A stretch of DNA of 6,470 nt from Candidatus Faecivivens stercoravium (GCA_018712425.1 DVHA01000044.1:1-6470); one strand, 5' to 3'. Numbered from the stretch's first letter, positions 1-6,102 are shown. The notes: generated from the letters alone by a model not told the origin. A program made the numbers and translations.

Positions 1-2
1 CG

Positions 3-146
3 CTGGCCGTCCGCCATTCGCGGAAAACGAAAGCCCGGGCCGCTTCCAAATCCCCCGGCCAGTTCAGCGGCTGGAACCAGCCCAGTCCCCCGGTGCCGGA
101 AGAGCCGAAGCCGGCTCCGCCCCAGGATGAGCAGGAGAAAGGATGA
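3..146 (+). CDS. 3' end of an unidentified protein, proline-rich C-terminus (partial)
   Basis: An open frame enters from the left edge and ends at a TGA at 144-146, leaving 47 codons in the window. Among the three plus-strand frames here it has the strongest G/C bias at third codon positions, matching the real genes nearby. The visible residues begin basic (LAVRHSRKTKARAASK) and end in a proline- and acid-rich tail containing PVPEEPKPAPP and then DEQEKG. Such a tail is probably disordered and gives no function. The stop lies six bases before the ATG of the lipoprotein gene, so the two could be cotranscribed. I do not recognise the family. The other two plus frames also stay open to 130 and 156, so the choice of frame rests on codon bias and the close spacing. 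Confidence 0.45.
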   Translation: MAVRHSRKTKARAASKSPGQFSGWNQPSPPVPEEPKPAPPQDEQEKG

Positions 147-152
147 AACCGG

Positions 153-749
153 ATGAAACGGATACGGATTTTGCTTGCCGTCCTCTGCCTCGCAGCTGTC
201 CTCACCGGGTGCGTCGGGGAAGATACCACCGGCAGAGCGGAACCGGTTTCCGCGGCAGCTGAAAGCAGCCAACCTGCCCCGGAAGCGGAAGAACCGGCAG
301 AATCGGAACTGTCCGACCGGATCCCGATGGTCATGGTAAACGGGGCGCTCTATTACGACACCGGAGAGGAGAGCACCCTCGACGGCCGCTGCGGGACCTA
401 CGACGGCGAGATTACCACTACCGCCGAGGGGAGCGAAATCCCGTTGGAAGACGGCCAGTCGAATTTCGGCACCGGTTACCCCTACCAGTACACCGGCGAA
501 GGGCAGATCGACCTCCTGATCGACGGCAAATGGATGATTTTTGAGCAGCGGGAAGGTACCGGCAGCCAGGTGCGGTTCGGCGACCGGATGGTCGATGCCG
601 CCGGGCTGTCGGAGGAGACGCTCCAGTGGCTCGACTGGTACAACAGCCTCCCCGCCGATGAACAGCTGAAGGTGAGCGCCATCCCGCCCGACCTGCTGGA
701 AGAAACCGGTATTGCGGGCACCGAAGACGCCGCTGCCGCAGACTCGTAA
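153..749 (+). CDS. Small predicted lipoprotein, conserved clostridial-type, unknown function
   Basis: The 198-residue product begins MKRIRILLAVLCLAAVLTGC: basic residues, a hydrophobic core and a lipobox (LTG before Cys20). It should be lipidated on Cys20 and anchored on the outer face of the membrane. Residues about 21-52 are a low-complexity Ala/Glu/Pro/Ser spacer. From SDRIPMVMVNGALYY (about 54-68) a compact domain follows, with a DGRCGTYDGEI stretch, the motif SNFGTGYPYQY, and IDLLIDGKWMIFE. The end contains WLDWYNSLPADEQ and an IPPDLL motif. From memory, similar SDRIPMV...SNFGTGY domains occur in clostridial lipoproteins and at the ends of some BlaR1/M56-type membrane proteins; I cannot verify this here. 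The start is supported by an AAAGGA ribosome binding site at 138-143. The gene ends in tandem stops (TAATAA) and converges on dnaJ. Lipoprotein call strong; function unknown. Confidence 0.85.
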   Translation: MKRIRILLAVLCLAAVLTGCVGEDTTGRAEPVSAAAESSQPAPEAEEPAESELSDRIPMVMVNGALYYDTGEESTLDGRCGTYDGEITTTAEGSEIPLEDGQSNFGTGYPYQYTGEGQIDLLIDGKWMIFEQREGTGSQVRFGDRMVDAAGLSEETLQWLDWYNSLPADEQLKVSAIPPDLLEETGIAGTEDAAAADS

Positions 750-768
750 TAACAAACAAAACGCACGC

Positions 769-790
769 CCCATAGTAAACTTCCTATGGG
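769..790. repeat. Hairpin after the lipoprotein gene (first copy of an 18-bp repeat)
   Basis: CCCATAG (769-775) pairs perfectly with CTATGGG (784-790) across an 8-base loop, 20 bases after the lipoprotein stop. The 3' arm and its flank, 779-796, are repeated exactly at 1064-1081. No T-run follows on the plus strand, so it is a poor intrinsic terminator on sequence alone. It may instead mark the edge of a repeated intergenic element. Confidence 0.65.
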
Positions 791-1081
791 ACGCGCCAGT
801 TTGTCGAAAAAGTCTTTTGGGAGTATTTTTTGGGTGCTGCGCACGCTTCGTTATCAGTGGAAAAGCTGTGGTCAGCTTCGAAAGTACGGGAAGTGGGTGC
901 CTGGGAAGGGGCTCTGCCCCTTCCAGTCCCGCAAGCCCTTTAAAAAGGGCTTGACCCTAAACTTCTGATCTTCGCACGTTTCTTTGTCACTTTAACGCCA
1001 GCGCCGATTTCTACGTTTTTACCAAACCTGTTTTTCAACAGTCAGACGCGCGTTCCATGGAGGACTTCCTATGGGACGCGC
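779..1081 (+). repeat. Pair of 18-bp direct repeats (779-796 and 1064-1081)
   Basis: The sequence ACTTCCTATGGGACGCGC occurs exactly at 779-796 and again at 1064-1081, 285 bases apart. Each copy forms the 3' arm and part of the loop of a hairpin whose 5' arm differs between copies. The repeats bracket the gene-free stretch between the lipoprotein gene and dnaJ. The remaining sequence between 960 and 1045 shows only a small CTGTT/AACAG hairpin (1028-1041) and no gene. Confidence 0.7.
863..953. repeat. Cluster of three hairpins, REP-like intergenic palindromic element
   Basis: Three inverted repeats follow one another. AAGCTG (863-868) pairs with CAGCTT (873-878) across a 4-base loop. GGAAGGGGC (904-912) pairs with GCCCCTTCC (916-924) across TCT, extended by CTG/CAG with one bulged G. 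CAAGCCCTTT (932-941) pairs with AAAGGGCTTG (944-953). None is followed by a T-run on either strand, so they do not look like terminators. Dense, near-perfect palindromes outside genes resemble dispersed REP-like elements. Copy number in the genome cannot be judged from this window. Confidence 0.6.
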
Positions 1082-1086
1082 GTTTT
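1044..1086 (+). terminator. Probable transcription terminator between convergent lipoprotein and dnaJ genes
   Basis: A 14-pair stem joins 1047-1060 and 1069-1082 across an 8-base loop, with the core CGCGCGT/ACGCGCG. It extends outward by pairing of 1044-1046 with 1083-1085 and is followed by TTTT on the plus strand. Two positions are G·U pairs when read as plus-strand RNA but A·C mismatches in minus-strand RNA. The hairpin therefore fits best as a stop for plus-strand transcription running toward dnaJ. It lies about 20 bases beyond the dnaJ stop and may also serve dnaJ, although the minus-strand side has no U-run. Confidence 0.55.
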
Positions 1087-1101
1087 CCGTCAAATGACAG
1101 A

Positions 1102-2259
1102 TTATTTATTAAACATGTCCTTCAGCTTATCGGCGAAGGACTTTTTTCGGGGGTTTTGCCGTTCGGTCAGCGACTCTTCAAACTCTTTAAGCTTCGCCTT
1201 CTGCTCCCGGGTGAGGCCCCGCGGCACCTCGACGACGACCGTCACATACTGGTCGCCCCGGCCGCGGGAATTCAGCCGCTGGACACCCTTGCCCCGCAAG
1301 CGGAAGACCGTCCCCGGCTGGGTGCCTTCCGGCATTGTATAGGCGACCGTCCCGTCGATGGTCGGCACCGTCAGCTCGTCGCCGGTGACCGCCTGGTAGA
1401 AGCTGACCGGGATTTCACAGCGGATGTCGTACCCTTCCCGCCGGAAAGTGGGATGGGCCGCCACCGAAACGGTGACCAGCAGGTCGCCCGCAGGCCCGCC
1501 GTTCGCCCCCGCGTTGCCCTTGCCCCGGAGGGAGAGGGTCTGCCCGTCGTCGATACCGGCGGGGATGACCACTTCGATGGTCGAAGTGGAGCTCGTCGTC
1601 CCCCGCCCGCCGCACTTCGGGCAGGTCTTTTCGATGACCCGGCCGGTGCCGCCGCAGGCGTCACAGCTCCGCTGGGTCGCGATGACGCCGAAGGGGGTGC
1701 GCTGCTGCACCCGGACGGTGCCGGTGCCGCCGCAGCTCGGGCAGGTCTTCATCGCGGTGCCGTGTTCGGCGCCGGTGCCGCCGCACTCCCGGCAGGTATC
1801 GGTGCGGGTGACCGAGATCTTCTTATTGACCCCCTTGCAGGCCTCCATAAACGAAATGGAAAGCTGTACATGGATGTCACTCCCCCGCCTCGGCGCATTG
1901 GCATTCTGCCGGCGTCCGCCGCCGCCGAAAGCCCCGCCGAAGAAGTCTTCGAAGATCGACCCGATGTCCCCCATATCCATATTGCCGAAGCCGCCGAAAC
2001 CGCTGGCCCCTTCCCCGCCGCCGTAGCTGGGGTCGACGCCGGCAAAGCCGAACTGGTCATAGCGCTGGCGTTTCTGGGGATCGGACAGGACCTCGTAGGC
2101 TTCGTTGACCTCTTTAAACTTTTCCTCGGCCGTCTTATCGCCGGGGTTGAGGTCGGGATGGTATTTCTTCGCCATCTTGCGGTATGCTTTTTTCAGTTCG
2201 TCCTCGCTGCATCCCTTCTGGACGCCGAGGACTTCATAATAATCTCGTTTATCAGCCAC
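1102..2259 (-). CDS. dnaJ: Chaperone protein DnaJ (Hsp40)
   Basis: This is a 385-residue class A (type I) DnaJ, the cytoplasmic co-chaperone that delivers unfolded clients to DnaK and triggers its ATPase. The J domain covers about residues 5-70, with the essential HPD motif at 34-36. A Gly/Phe-rich region spans about 71-115. Four zinc-binding CxxCxGxG repeats have cysteine pairs at 156/159, 173/176, 199/202 and 213/216, all intact. The client-binding beta domains and dimerisation tail follow, ending KLKDMFNK. The length is usual for the family. The start is GTG at 2257-2259, giving MADKRDYYEVLGV, the normal N-terminus, with GGAGGAG six bases upstream. It is the last gene of the hrcA-grpE-dnaK-dnaJ operon, 148 bases after dnaK. 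The gap holds several hairpins that could tune its expression separately. Confidence 0.98.
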   Translation of the reverse strand: MADKRDYYEVLGVQKGCSEDELKKAYRKMAKKYHPDLNPGDKTAEEKFKEVNEAYEVLSDPQKRQRYDQFGFAGVDPSYGGGEGASGFGGFGNMDMGDIGSIFEDFFGGAFGGGGRRQNANAPRRGSDIHVQLSISFMEACKGVNKKISVTRTDTCRECGGTGAEHGTAMKTCPSCGGTGTVRVQQRTPFGVIATQRSCDACGGTGRVIEKTCPKCGGRGTTSSTSTIEVVIPAGIDDGQTLSLRGKGNAGANGGPAGDLLVTVSVAAHPTFRREGYDIRCEIPVSFYQAVTGDELTVPTIDGTVAYTMPEGTQPGTVFRLRGKGVQRLNSRGRGDQYVTVVVEVPRGLTREQKAKLKEFEESLTERQNPRKKSFADKLKDMFNK

Positions 2260-2265
2260 TCGTTA

Positions 2266-2272
2266 CTCCTCC
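2266..2272 (-). promoter_or_regulatory. Ribosome binding site fixing the GTG start of dnaJ
   Basis: The minus strand reads GGAGGAG, then six bases (TAACGA), then GTG. This near-perfect Shine-Dalgarno sequence supports the non-ATG start. It sits three bases downstream of a GC-rich hairpin (2276-2295) that leaves it exposed. Confidence 0.85.
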
Positions 2273-2275
2273 TAC

Positions 2276-2400
2276 CCGCGGCAGACCCGCCGCGGAACAA
2301 TCCTGATCCCCGCCCAATCGGCGGAAAAATGCCCTTACCACAGCAGAAGGGTAAGCGGAGCTTTTCCGCTTACCCGGCTGCCGCGGCGGCCGGGCCGCCG
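2276..2400 (-). other. Hairpin array in the dnaK-dnaJ intergenic gap
   Basis: Four inverted repeats lie between dnaK and dnaJ. CCGCGGC/GCCGCGG is at 2276-2282/2289-2295. CCGCC/GGCGG is at 2310-2314/2320-2324. GGGTAAGCGGA/TCCGCTTACCC is a perfect 11-pair stem at 2349-2359/2365-2375. CGGCGGC/GCCGCCG is at 2384-2390/2394-2400, just after the dnaK stop. None has a T-run directly behind it in the direction of transcription. In the minus-strand RNA, CTTACC (2355-2350) could instead pair with GGTAAG (2339-2334), which is followed three bases later by ATTTTT. Possible roles are partial termination, mRNA processing or protection of the dnaK 3' end. Structures are seen in the sequence; function is inferred. 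Confidence 0.6.
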
Positions 2401-2407
2401 GGAAAGA

Positions 2408-4279
2408 TTATTTATTGTCGTCTACCTCATGGAAGTCGGCGTCTACGACGTTGGGGTCGCTGCCCTGGGACGCATTGCCGCCCATGTTGCCGCCCATATT
2501 GCCCATGTCAGGGCCGGGGCCTGCCTGCTGGCCGCCCTGGGCCTGCTGCGCCTGGTAGAGCTTCTCCGAGAGGGCGTAGAAAGCCTTTTGGACCTCTTCC
2601 TGCTTGGACTTGATCAGTTCGATGTCGTCGCCTTTCAGCGCTTCTTTGAGGTCGTTGACCTTCGCTTCGACGTCGTTCTTCTCGGCGGCCGAAACCTTGT
2701 CGCCGATCTCCTTCAGGGTCTTTTCGGTCTGGAAGACCATCTGGTCGGCGTTGTTGCGGATGTCGACGGCCTCTCTGGCCTTCTTATCCTCGGCGGCGAA
2801 AGCTTCCGCCTCGCGGACCGCCTTATCGATATCCTCCTTGCTCATATTGGTGGAGGAGGTGATGGTGATCTGCTGTTCCTTGCCGGTGCCGAGGTCCTTG
2901 GCCGAGACGTGGACGATGCCGTTGGCGTCGATGTCGAAGGTTACCTCAATCTGGGGGACGCCGCGGGGTGCGGGGGGGATCCCATCCAGGCGGAACATGC
3001 CCATCGACTTGTTGTCCTTGGCGAATTCCCGTTCGCCCTGGAGGACGTGGATCTCAACCGAGGTCTGGCCGTCGGCTGCGGTCGAGAAGATCTGGCTCTT
3101 CTTGGTGGGGATGGTGGTGTTGCGCTCGATGATCTTGGTGAAGACGCCGCCGAGGGTCTCCAGGCCGAGGGACCGGGGGGTAACGTCCAGCAGCAGCAGG
3201 CCCTTGACCTCGCCACCCAGGACGCCGCCCTGGATCGCGGCGCCGATCGCGACGCATTCATCCGGGTTCAGGTTCTTAGAGGGTTCCATGCCGGTCGCGT
3301 TCTTGACCGCTTCCTGAACCGCGACGATTCTGGTGGAGCCGCCGACCAGCAGGACCTTATGCAGGTCCCTGGTGGTGAGGCCGGCGTCAGAAAGCGCCTG
3401 GCGGACCGGGCCCATCGTCGCGTCGACGAGGTCGGCGGTCAGTTCGTTGAATTTCGCCCGGGTCAGGGTCACGTCGAGGTTCTTCGGGGTGCCGGTCTTA
3501 TCGACGCAGATAAAGGGCAGGGTGATCTGGGAGGTGGTGACGCCGGAGAGGTCGATCTTCGCCTTTTCCGCCGCGTCTTTCAGACGCTGCATCGCCATCT
3601 TGTCGTTTCTGAGGTCGACGCCGTCGGAAGCCTTGAAGCCCTCGACCAGCCAGTCGATGATCCGCTGGTCAAAGTCGTCGCCGCCCAGGTGGTTGTTGCC
3701 AGCGGTCGCGAGGACTTCCTGGACGCCCTCGCCCATCTCGATGATCGAGACATCGAAGGTGCCGCCGCCCAGGTCGTAGACCATGACCTTCTGGTCGCCT
3801 TCCTTGTCGGCGCCGTAAGCGAGCGCCGCCGCGGTCGGTTCGTTGATGATTCTCTTGACGTCAAGGCCGGCGATGTGGCCCGCGTCCTTGGTCGCCTGGC
3901 GCTGGGCGTCGGTGAAGTAGGCGGGGCAGGTGATAACCGCTTCGGTGACCGGCTCGCCGAGATAAGCTTCGGCGTCGGCTTTCAGCTTCTGCAGGATCAT
4001 CGCGGAAATCTCCTGAGGGGTGTAGCTCTTGCCGTCGATCGAGACTTTATAGTCGGAACCCATATGCCGTTTGATCGAGGAGATGGTCCGGTCGGGGTTC
4101 ATAACCGCCTGCCGTTTTGCGACGGCGCCGACCATCCGCTCGCCGTCCTTCGAGAAGGAGACGACAGACGGGGTTGTACGCATGCCTTCGTGGTTGGTGA
4201 TGACAACCGGCTCGCCGTTTTCCATGACGGCGACGCAGGAGTTGGTCGTACCAAGGTCAATACCAATGATTTTTCCCAT
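2408..4279 (-). CDS. dnaK: Molecular chaperone DnaK (Hsp70)
   Basis: This 623-residue cytoplasmic Hsp70 uses ATP hydrolysis to bind and release exposed hydrophobic segments of unfolded proteins. All three Hsp70 signatures are present: IDLGTTNS (7-14), VYDLGGGTFDVSI (167-179) and VLLVGGSTRIVAVQEAV (309-325). Lys70, Glu147 and Asp169 match catalytic positions of the family. Lys70 has the E. coli number but Glu147 is 24 lower than E. coli Glu171, so the insertion typical of Gram-negative DnaKs is absent. The substrate-binding domain follows the linker at about 360-365. The C-terminus is Gly/Met/Asn-rich and acidic (EVDDNK). The linker reads KGLLLLDVTPRS rather than the usual KDVLLLDVTPLS. I chose the ATG at 4277-4279 because it yields MGKIIGIDLG and has GGAGG eight bases upstream. 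A TTG five codons earlier overlaps that ribosome binding site. Third gene of the operon, 73 bases after grpE. Confidence 0.98.
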   Translation of the reverse strand: MGKIIGIDLGTTNSCVAVMENGEPVVITNHEGMRTTPSVVSFSKDGERMVGAVAKRQAVMNPDRTISSIKRHMGSDYKVSIDGKSYTPQEISAMILQKLKADAEAYLGEPVTEAVITCPAYFTDAQRQATKDAGHIAGLDVKRIINEPTAAALAYGADKEGDQKVMVYDLGGGTFDVSIIEMGEGVQEVLATAGNNHLGGDDFDQRIIDWLVEGFKASDGVDLRNDKMAMQRLKDAAEKAKIDLSGVTTSQITLPFICVDKTGTPKNLDVTLTRAKFNELTADLVDATMGPVRQALSDAGLTTRDLHKVLLVGGSTRIVAVQEAVKNATGMEPSKNLNPDECVAIGAAIQGGVLGGEVKGLLLLDVTPRSLGLETLGGVFTKIIERNTTIPTKKSQIFSTAADGQTSVEIHVLQGEREFAKDNKSMGMFRLDGIPPAPRGVPQIEVTFDIDANGIVHVSAKDLGTGKEQQITITSSTNMSKEDIDKAVREAEAFAAEDKKAREAVDIRNNADQMVFQTEKTLKEIGDKVSAAEKNDVEAKVNDLKEALKGDDIELIKSKQEEVQKAFYALSEKLYQAQQAQGGQQAGPGPDMGNMGGNMGGNASQGSDPNVVDADFHEVDDNK

Positions 4280-4287
4280 AAATAATT

Positions 4288-4292
4288 CCTCC
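4288..4292 (-). promoter_or_regulatory. Ribosome binding site fixing the ATG start of dnaK
   Basis: The minus strand reads GGAGG, then eight A/T-only bases (AATTATTT), then ATG at 4279. The spacing is near ideal and the unpaired A/T spacer should favour strong initiation. An upstream in-frame TTG at 4292-4294 overlaps this site and is unlikely to be used. Confidence 0.85.
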
Positions 4293-4352
4293 AATTGTAT
4301 CTCTGTTTAACAAGTGGTTTTGCGAAATGGATGTTTTATCTGAACAGCCGGC

Positions 4353-4979
4353 TCACGGGTTCGCGACGGCAACCATCGCATGGCGGATCACCTTGCCGCC
4401 CAGCGTATAGCCTTTCTGCATGACCGACGCGACGACGTTTTCGCCGAGCTCGGGGTTTTCCACACGGCTGACAGCGTAGTGGAGTTCGGGGTTGAAGGGC
4501 TCGCCCTCCGCCTTGATCTCCTCGACGCCCATTTTGGTGAGGATGCTGTTCATGTTGTCGTAGGTGAGCTTGACGCCCCGCAGGAACTCTTCGTCGCTGC
4601 ACCCGATGCTGAGCGCCCGCTCGAGGGTATCCAGAACCGGGAGGAGGTCCGCGATGCATTTGACTTTGGCGGCAAGGCCGATCTCTTCCTTTTCCTTGGT
4701 CGTCCGCTTGCGGTAGTTGTCAAACTCGGCGATCTTGCGCAGCAGCTGGTCTTCCAAAGACTGGACCTTTTGCTGCAGTTCCTCGGCCGTCGGGCCTTCC
4801 GGCGCCTTCTCAGCCTCCGGCGGGGTTTCAGAAGCCGCCGCGGCCTCCCCTGCTTCAGGGGCGGAAGTTTCGGCCTCCGGGGCCTGGCCCTCAGCCGTTT
4901 CCTTTTCCTGCTCCTTCACCTCCGGCTGGACCTCAGCCTGTTCGTTCGGGGCCTTTTTTTCATCTTTTTTATGCAACAC
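4353..4979 (-). CDS. grpE: Nucleotide exchange factor GrpE
   Basis: This 208-residue protein is the cytoplasmic nucleotide exchange factor that releases ADP from DnaK and so resets the chaperone cycle. Residues 1 to about 63 are a charged, Glu/Ala/Pro-rich low-complexity region that is probably disordered. A coiled-coil helix follows (about 64-100, with ELQQKVQSLEDQLLRKIAEF), as expected for the GrpE dimer stalk. The conserved head contains FNPELHYAV (162-170) and the C-terminal signature NVVASVMQKGYTLGGKVIRHA (181-201). The start is GTG at 4977-4979, followed at once by TTG. AAAGGAAGG lies just upstream, five to eight bases from the GTG. The gene begins 37 bases after the hrcA stop and ends 73 bases before dnaK, with no convincing internal promoter in either gap. 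The N-terminal tail is longer than in many GrpEs. Confidence 0.97.
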   Translation of the reverse strand: MLHKKDEKKAPNEQAEVQPEVKEQEKETAEGQAPEAETSAPEAGEAAAASETPPEAEKAPEGPTAEELQQKVQSLEDQLLRKIAEFDNYRKRTTKEKEEIGLAAKVKCIADLLPVLDTLERALSIGCSDEEFLRGVKLTYDNMNSILTKMGVEEIKAEGEPFNPELHYAVSRVENPELGENVVASVMQKGYTLGGKVIRHAMVAVANP

Positions 4980-5016
4980 GGAATCCTTCCTTTCTTTTCC
5001 GATCTTGGTCTATCTT

Positions 5017-6096
5017 CTACAGCCTGACGATCTTGCCGCCCCGGCTGCTCCCGTCCGGACGGGCCGGTTTGGAGCGGTCCTCCTCGAGGCCGTCGGTCAA
5101 AAGCCTTGTGACGGTATCGGCCAGGTACTCGACCACCGGGATCACCCGGCCGTAATCCATCCGCCGGGGGCCGATGACGCCGAAGTACCCGAGAATCCCG
5201 CCGGCCTGGCGGTAAGGGGCGATAATCAGGCTGGAATTTTCCATCGAGAGCCCGCCTTTCGAGCCGCCGAACCGGATGGTCAGGCCGCTGGGGTCGGAGT
5301 CGAGCAGCAGGGCAATCCGCTGCTTTTCATCCAGGAGGAGGGTGAAATCTTCCGGCTTTAAAATCCCGTGGCGGAGCAGGCTTGCCTCGTTGTGGATGGT
5401 GACCTGTTCCTGCTGGAGGCCCCGCGTAATCGCGTAGACGCTGTAGAGGAGCGGCACCAGCCCGACGTTGTAGCTTCCAAGCCCCAGCCCCAGCTCGACG
5501 ATCTTCTCGTTGCTGAGCGCCTCCACCCGGGTGCCGACGACGTTCTCCCGGATAAACCGGACGAAAAACGCCTTCTGCTCGGGGGTGAGGTCCAGGTCAA
5601 GCCTTGTCACCCGCGTCTCAACCGTGCCGCTGGAAGTTGCCATCAAAAGGGCGTACAGCCTGCGGCCGATGGGGATGACGTCGACTTTGGTGATAATCGC
5701 TTCGTTCATCCGTCCGGTGGCGCTGACACTGGCGCAGTCGGTCATCCGGGCCAGCAGCTCGGACGCCGTGTTGATGAGCGCCGCCGGGTTTAAGTCGCCG
5801 CGTACCAGTTCCGAGTCGATCAGTTCCCGGTTCGCTTCCGAAAGGGGCTCCCGCCGCATCAGCTGGCTGATGTAGAAGCGGTAGCCGCGGCTGGTCGGGA
5901 TCCGGCCTGCGGAGGTGTGCGGCTGGTGCAGGTATCCCATCTGTTCCAACGCCGCCATATCGTTGCGGATGGTGGCAGAGGAGACATCCCGCAGGTACTG
6001 ATCGGCGATTACCCGGGAGCCGACCGGCTCCCCCCGTTCAATATACAGCTCGATGACCGTTTTCAGGATCACGAGCCTTCTCATATCTCCCTTCAA
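5017..6096 (-). CDS. hrcA: Heat-inducible transcription repressor HrcA
   Basis: HrcA represses class I heat-shock genes by binding CIRCE as a dimer. In related bacteria its folding depends on GroEL, which links repression to chaperone availability. The 359-residue product has an N-terminal winged helix-turn-helix (about 1-76) containing PVGSRVIADQY, SSATIRNDMAALEQMGYL and HTSAGRIPTSRGYRFYI, all hallmark HrcA motifs. A GAF-like/dimerisation region follows, ending near RMDYGRVIPVVEYLA. The last 26 or so residues are a polar, basic tail that I would not expect in every HrcA. The start is TTG at 6094-6096, with GGCGGTGA (one mismatch to the ideal site) six bases upstream. An ATG four codons later has its purine stretch only two bases away, so TTG fits better. 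It is the first gene of the operon and should repress its own promoter through the CIRCE at 6180-6206. Confidence 0.97.
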   Translation of the reverse strand: MKGDMRRLVILKTVIELYIERGEPVGSRVIADQYLRDVSSATIRNDMAALEQMGYLHQPHTSAGRIPTSRGYRFYISQLMRREPLSEANRELIDSELVRGDLNPAALINTASELLARMTDCASVSATGRMNEAIITKVDVIPIGRRLYALLMATSSGTVETRVTRLDLDLTPEQKAFFVRFIRENVVGTRVEALSNEKIVELGLGLGSYNVGLVPLLYSVYAITRGLQQEQVTIHNEASLLRHGILKPEDFTLLLDEKQRIALLLDSDPSGLTIRFGGSKGGLSMENSSLIIAPYRQAGGILGYFGVIGPRRMDYGRVIPVVEYLADTVTRLLTDGLEEDRSKPARPDGSSRGGKIVRL

Positions 6097-6102
6097 GGGT
6101 AT

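Noticed and set aside
932..953. Palindrome CAAGCCCTTT/AAAGGGCTTG as an intrinsic terminator
   Set aside because: No T-run follows on either strand; it fits a REP-like repeat better.
712..968. Short plus-strand open frames of 60 and 80 codons over the palindromic region
   Set aside because: They run through several hairpins, lack ribosome binding sites and translate to sequence without coding character.
1057..2613. A 518-codon plus-strand open frame antisense to dnaJ and the end of dnaK
   Set aside because: It is the mirror of real coding sequence, runs through the hairpin-rich gap and the end of dnaK, and its product is low-complexity Pro/Arg/Ala sequence with no known domain.
2429..4285. 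A 618-codon plus-strand open frame antisense to almost all of dnaK
   Set aside because: Long antisense frames opposite hsp70 genes are a known by-product of codon bias in GC-rich genomes. The minus-strand product is an unmistakable DnaK, and the antisense product has no recognisable family or ribosome binding site.
4293..4330. Possible internal promoter before dnaK (TACAAT as a -10 box)
   Set aside because: TACAAT is a fair -10 box but no acceptable -35 box lies 16-18 bases upstream, and TTGTTA is only 8 bases away.
4380..5793. Plus-strand open frames opposite grpE and hrcA
   Set aside because: They are shadows of two clearly identified minus-strand genes and show no start signals or conserved domains.
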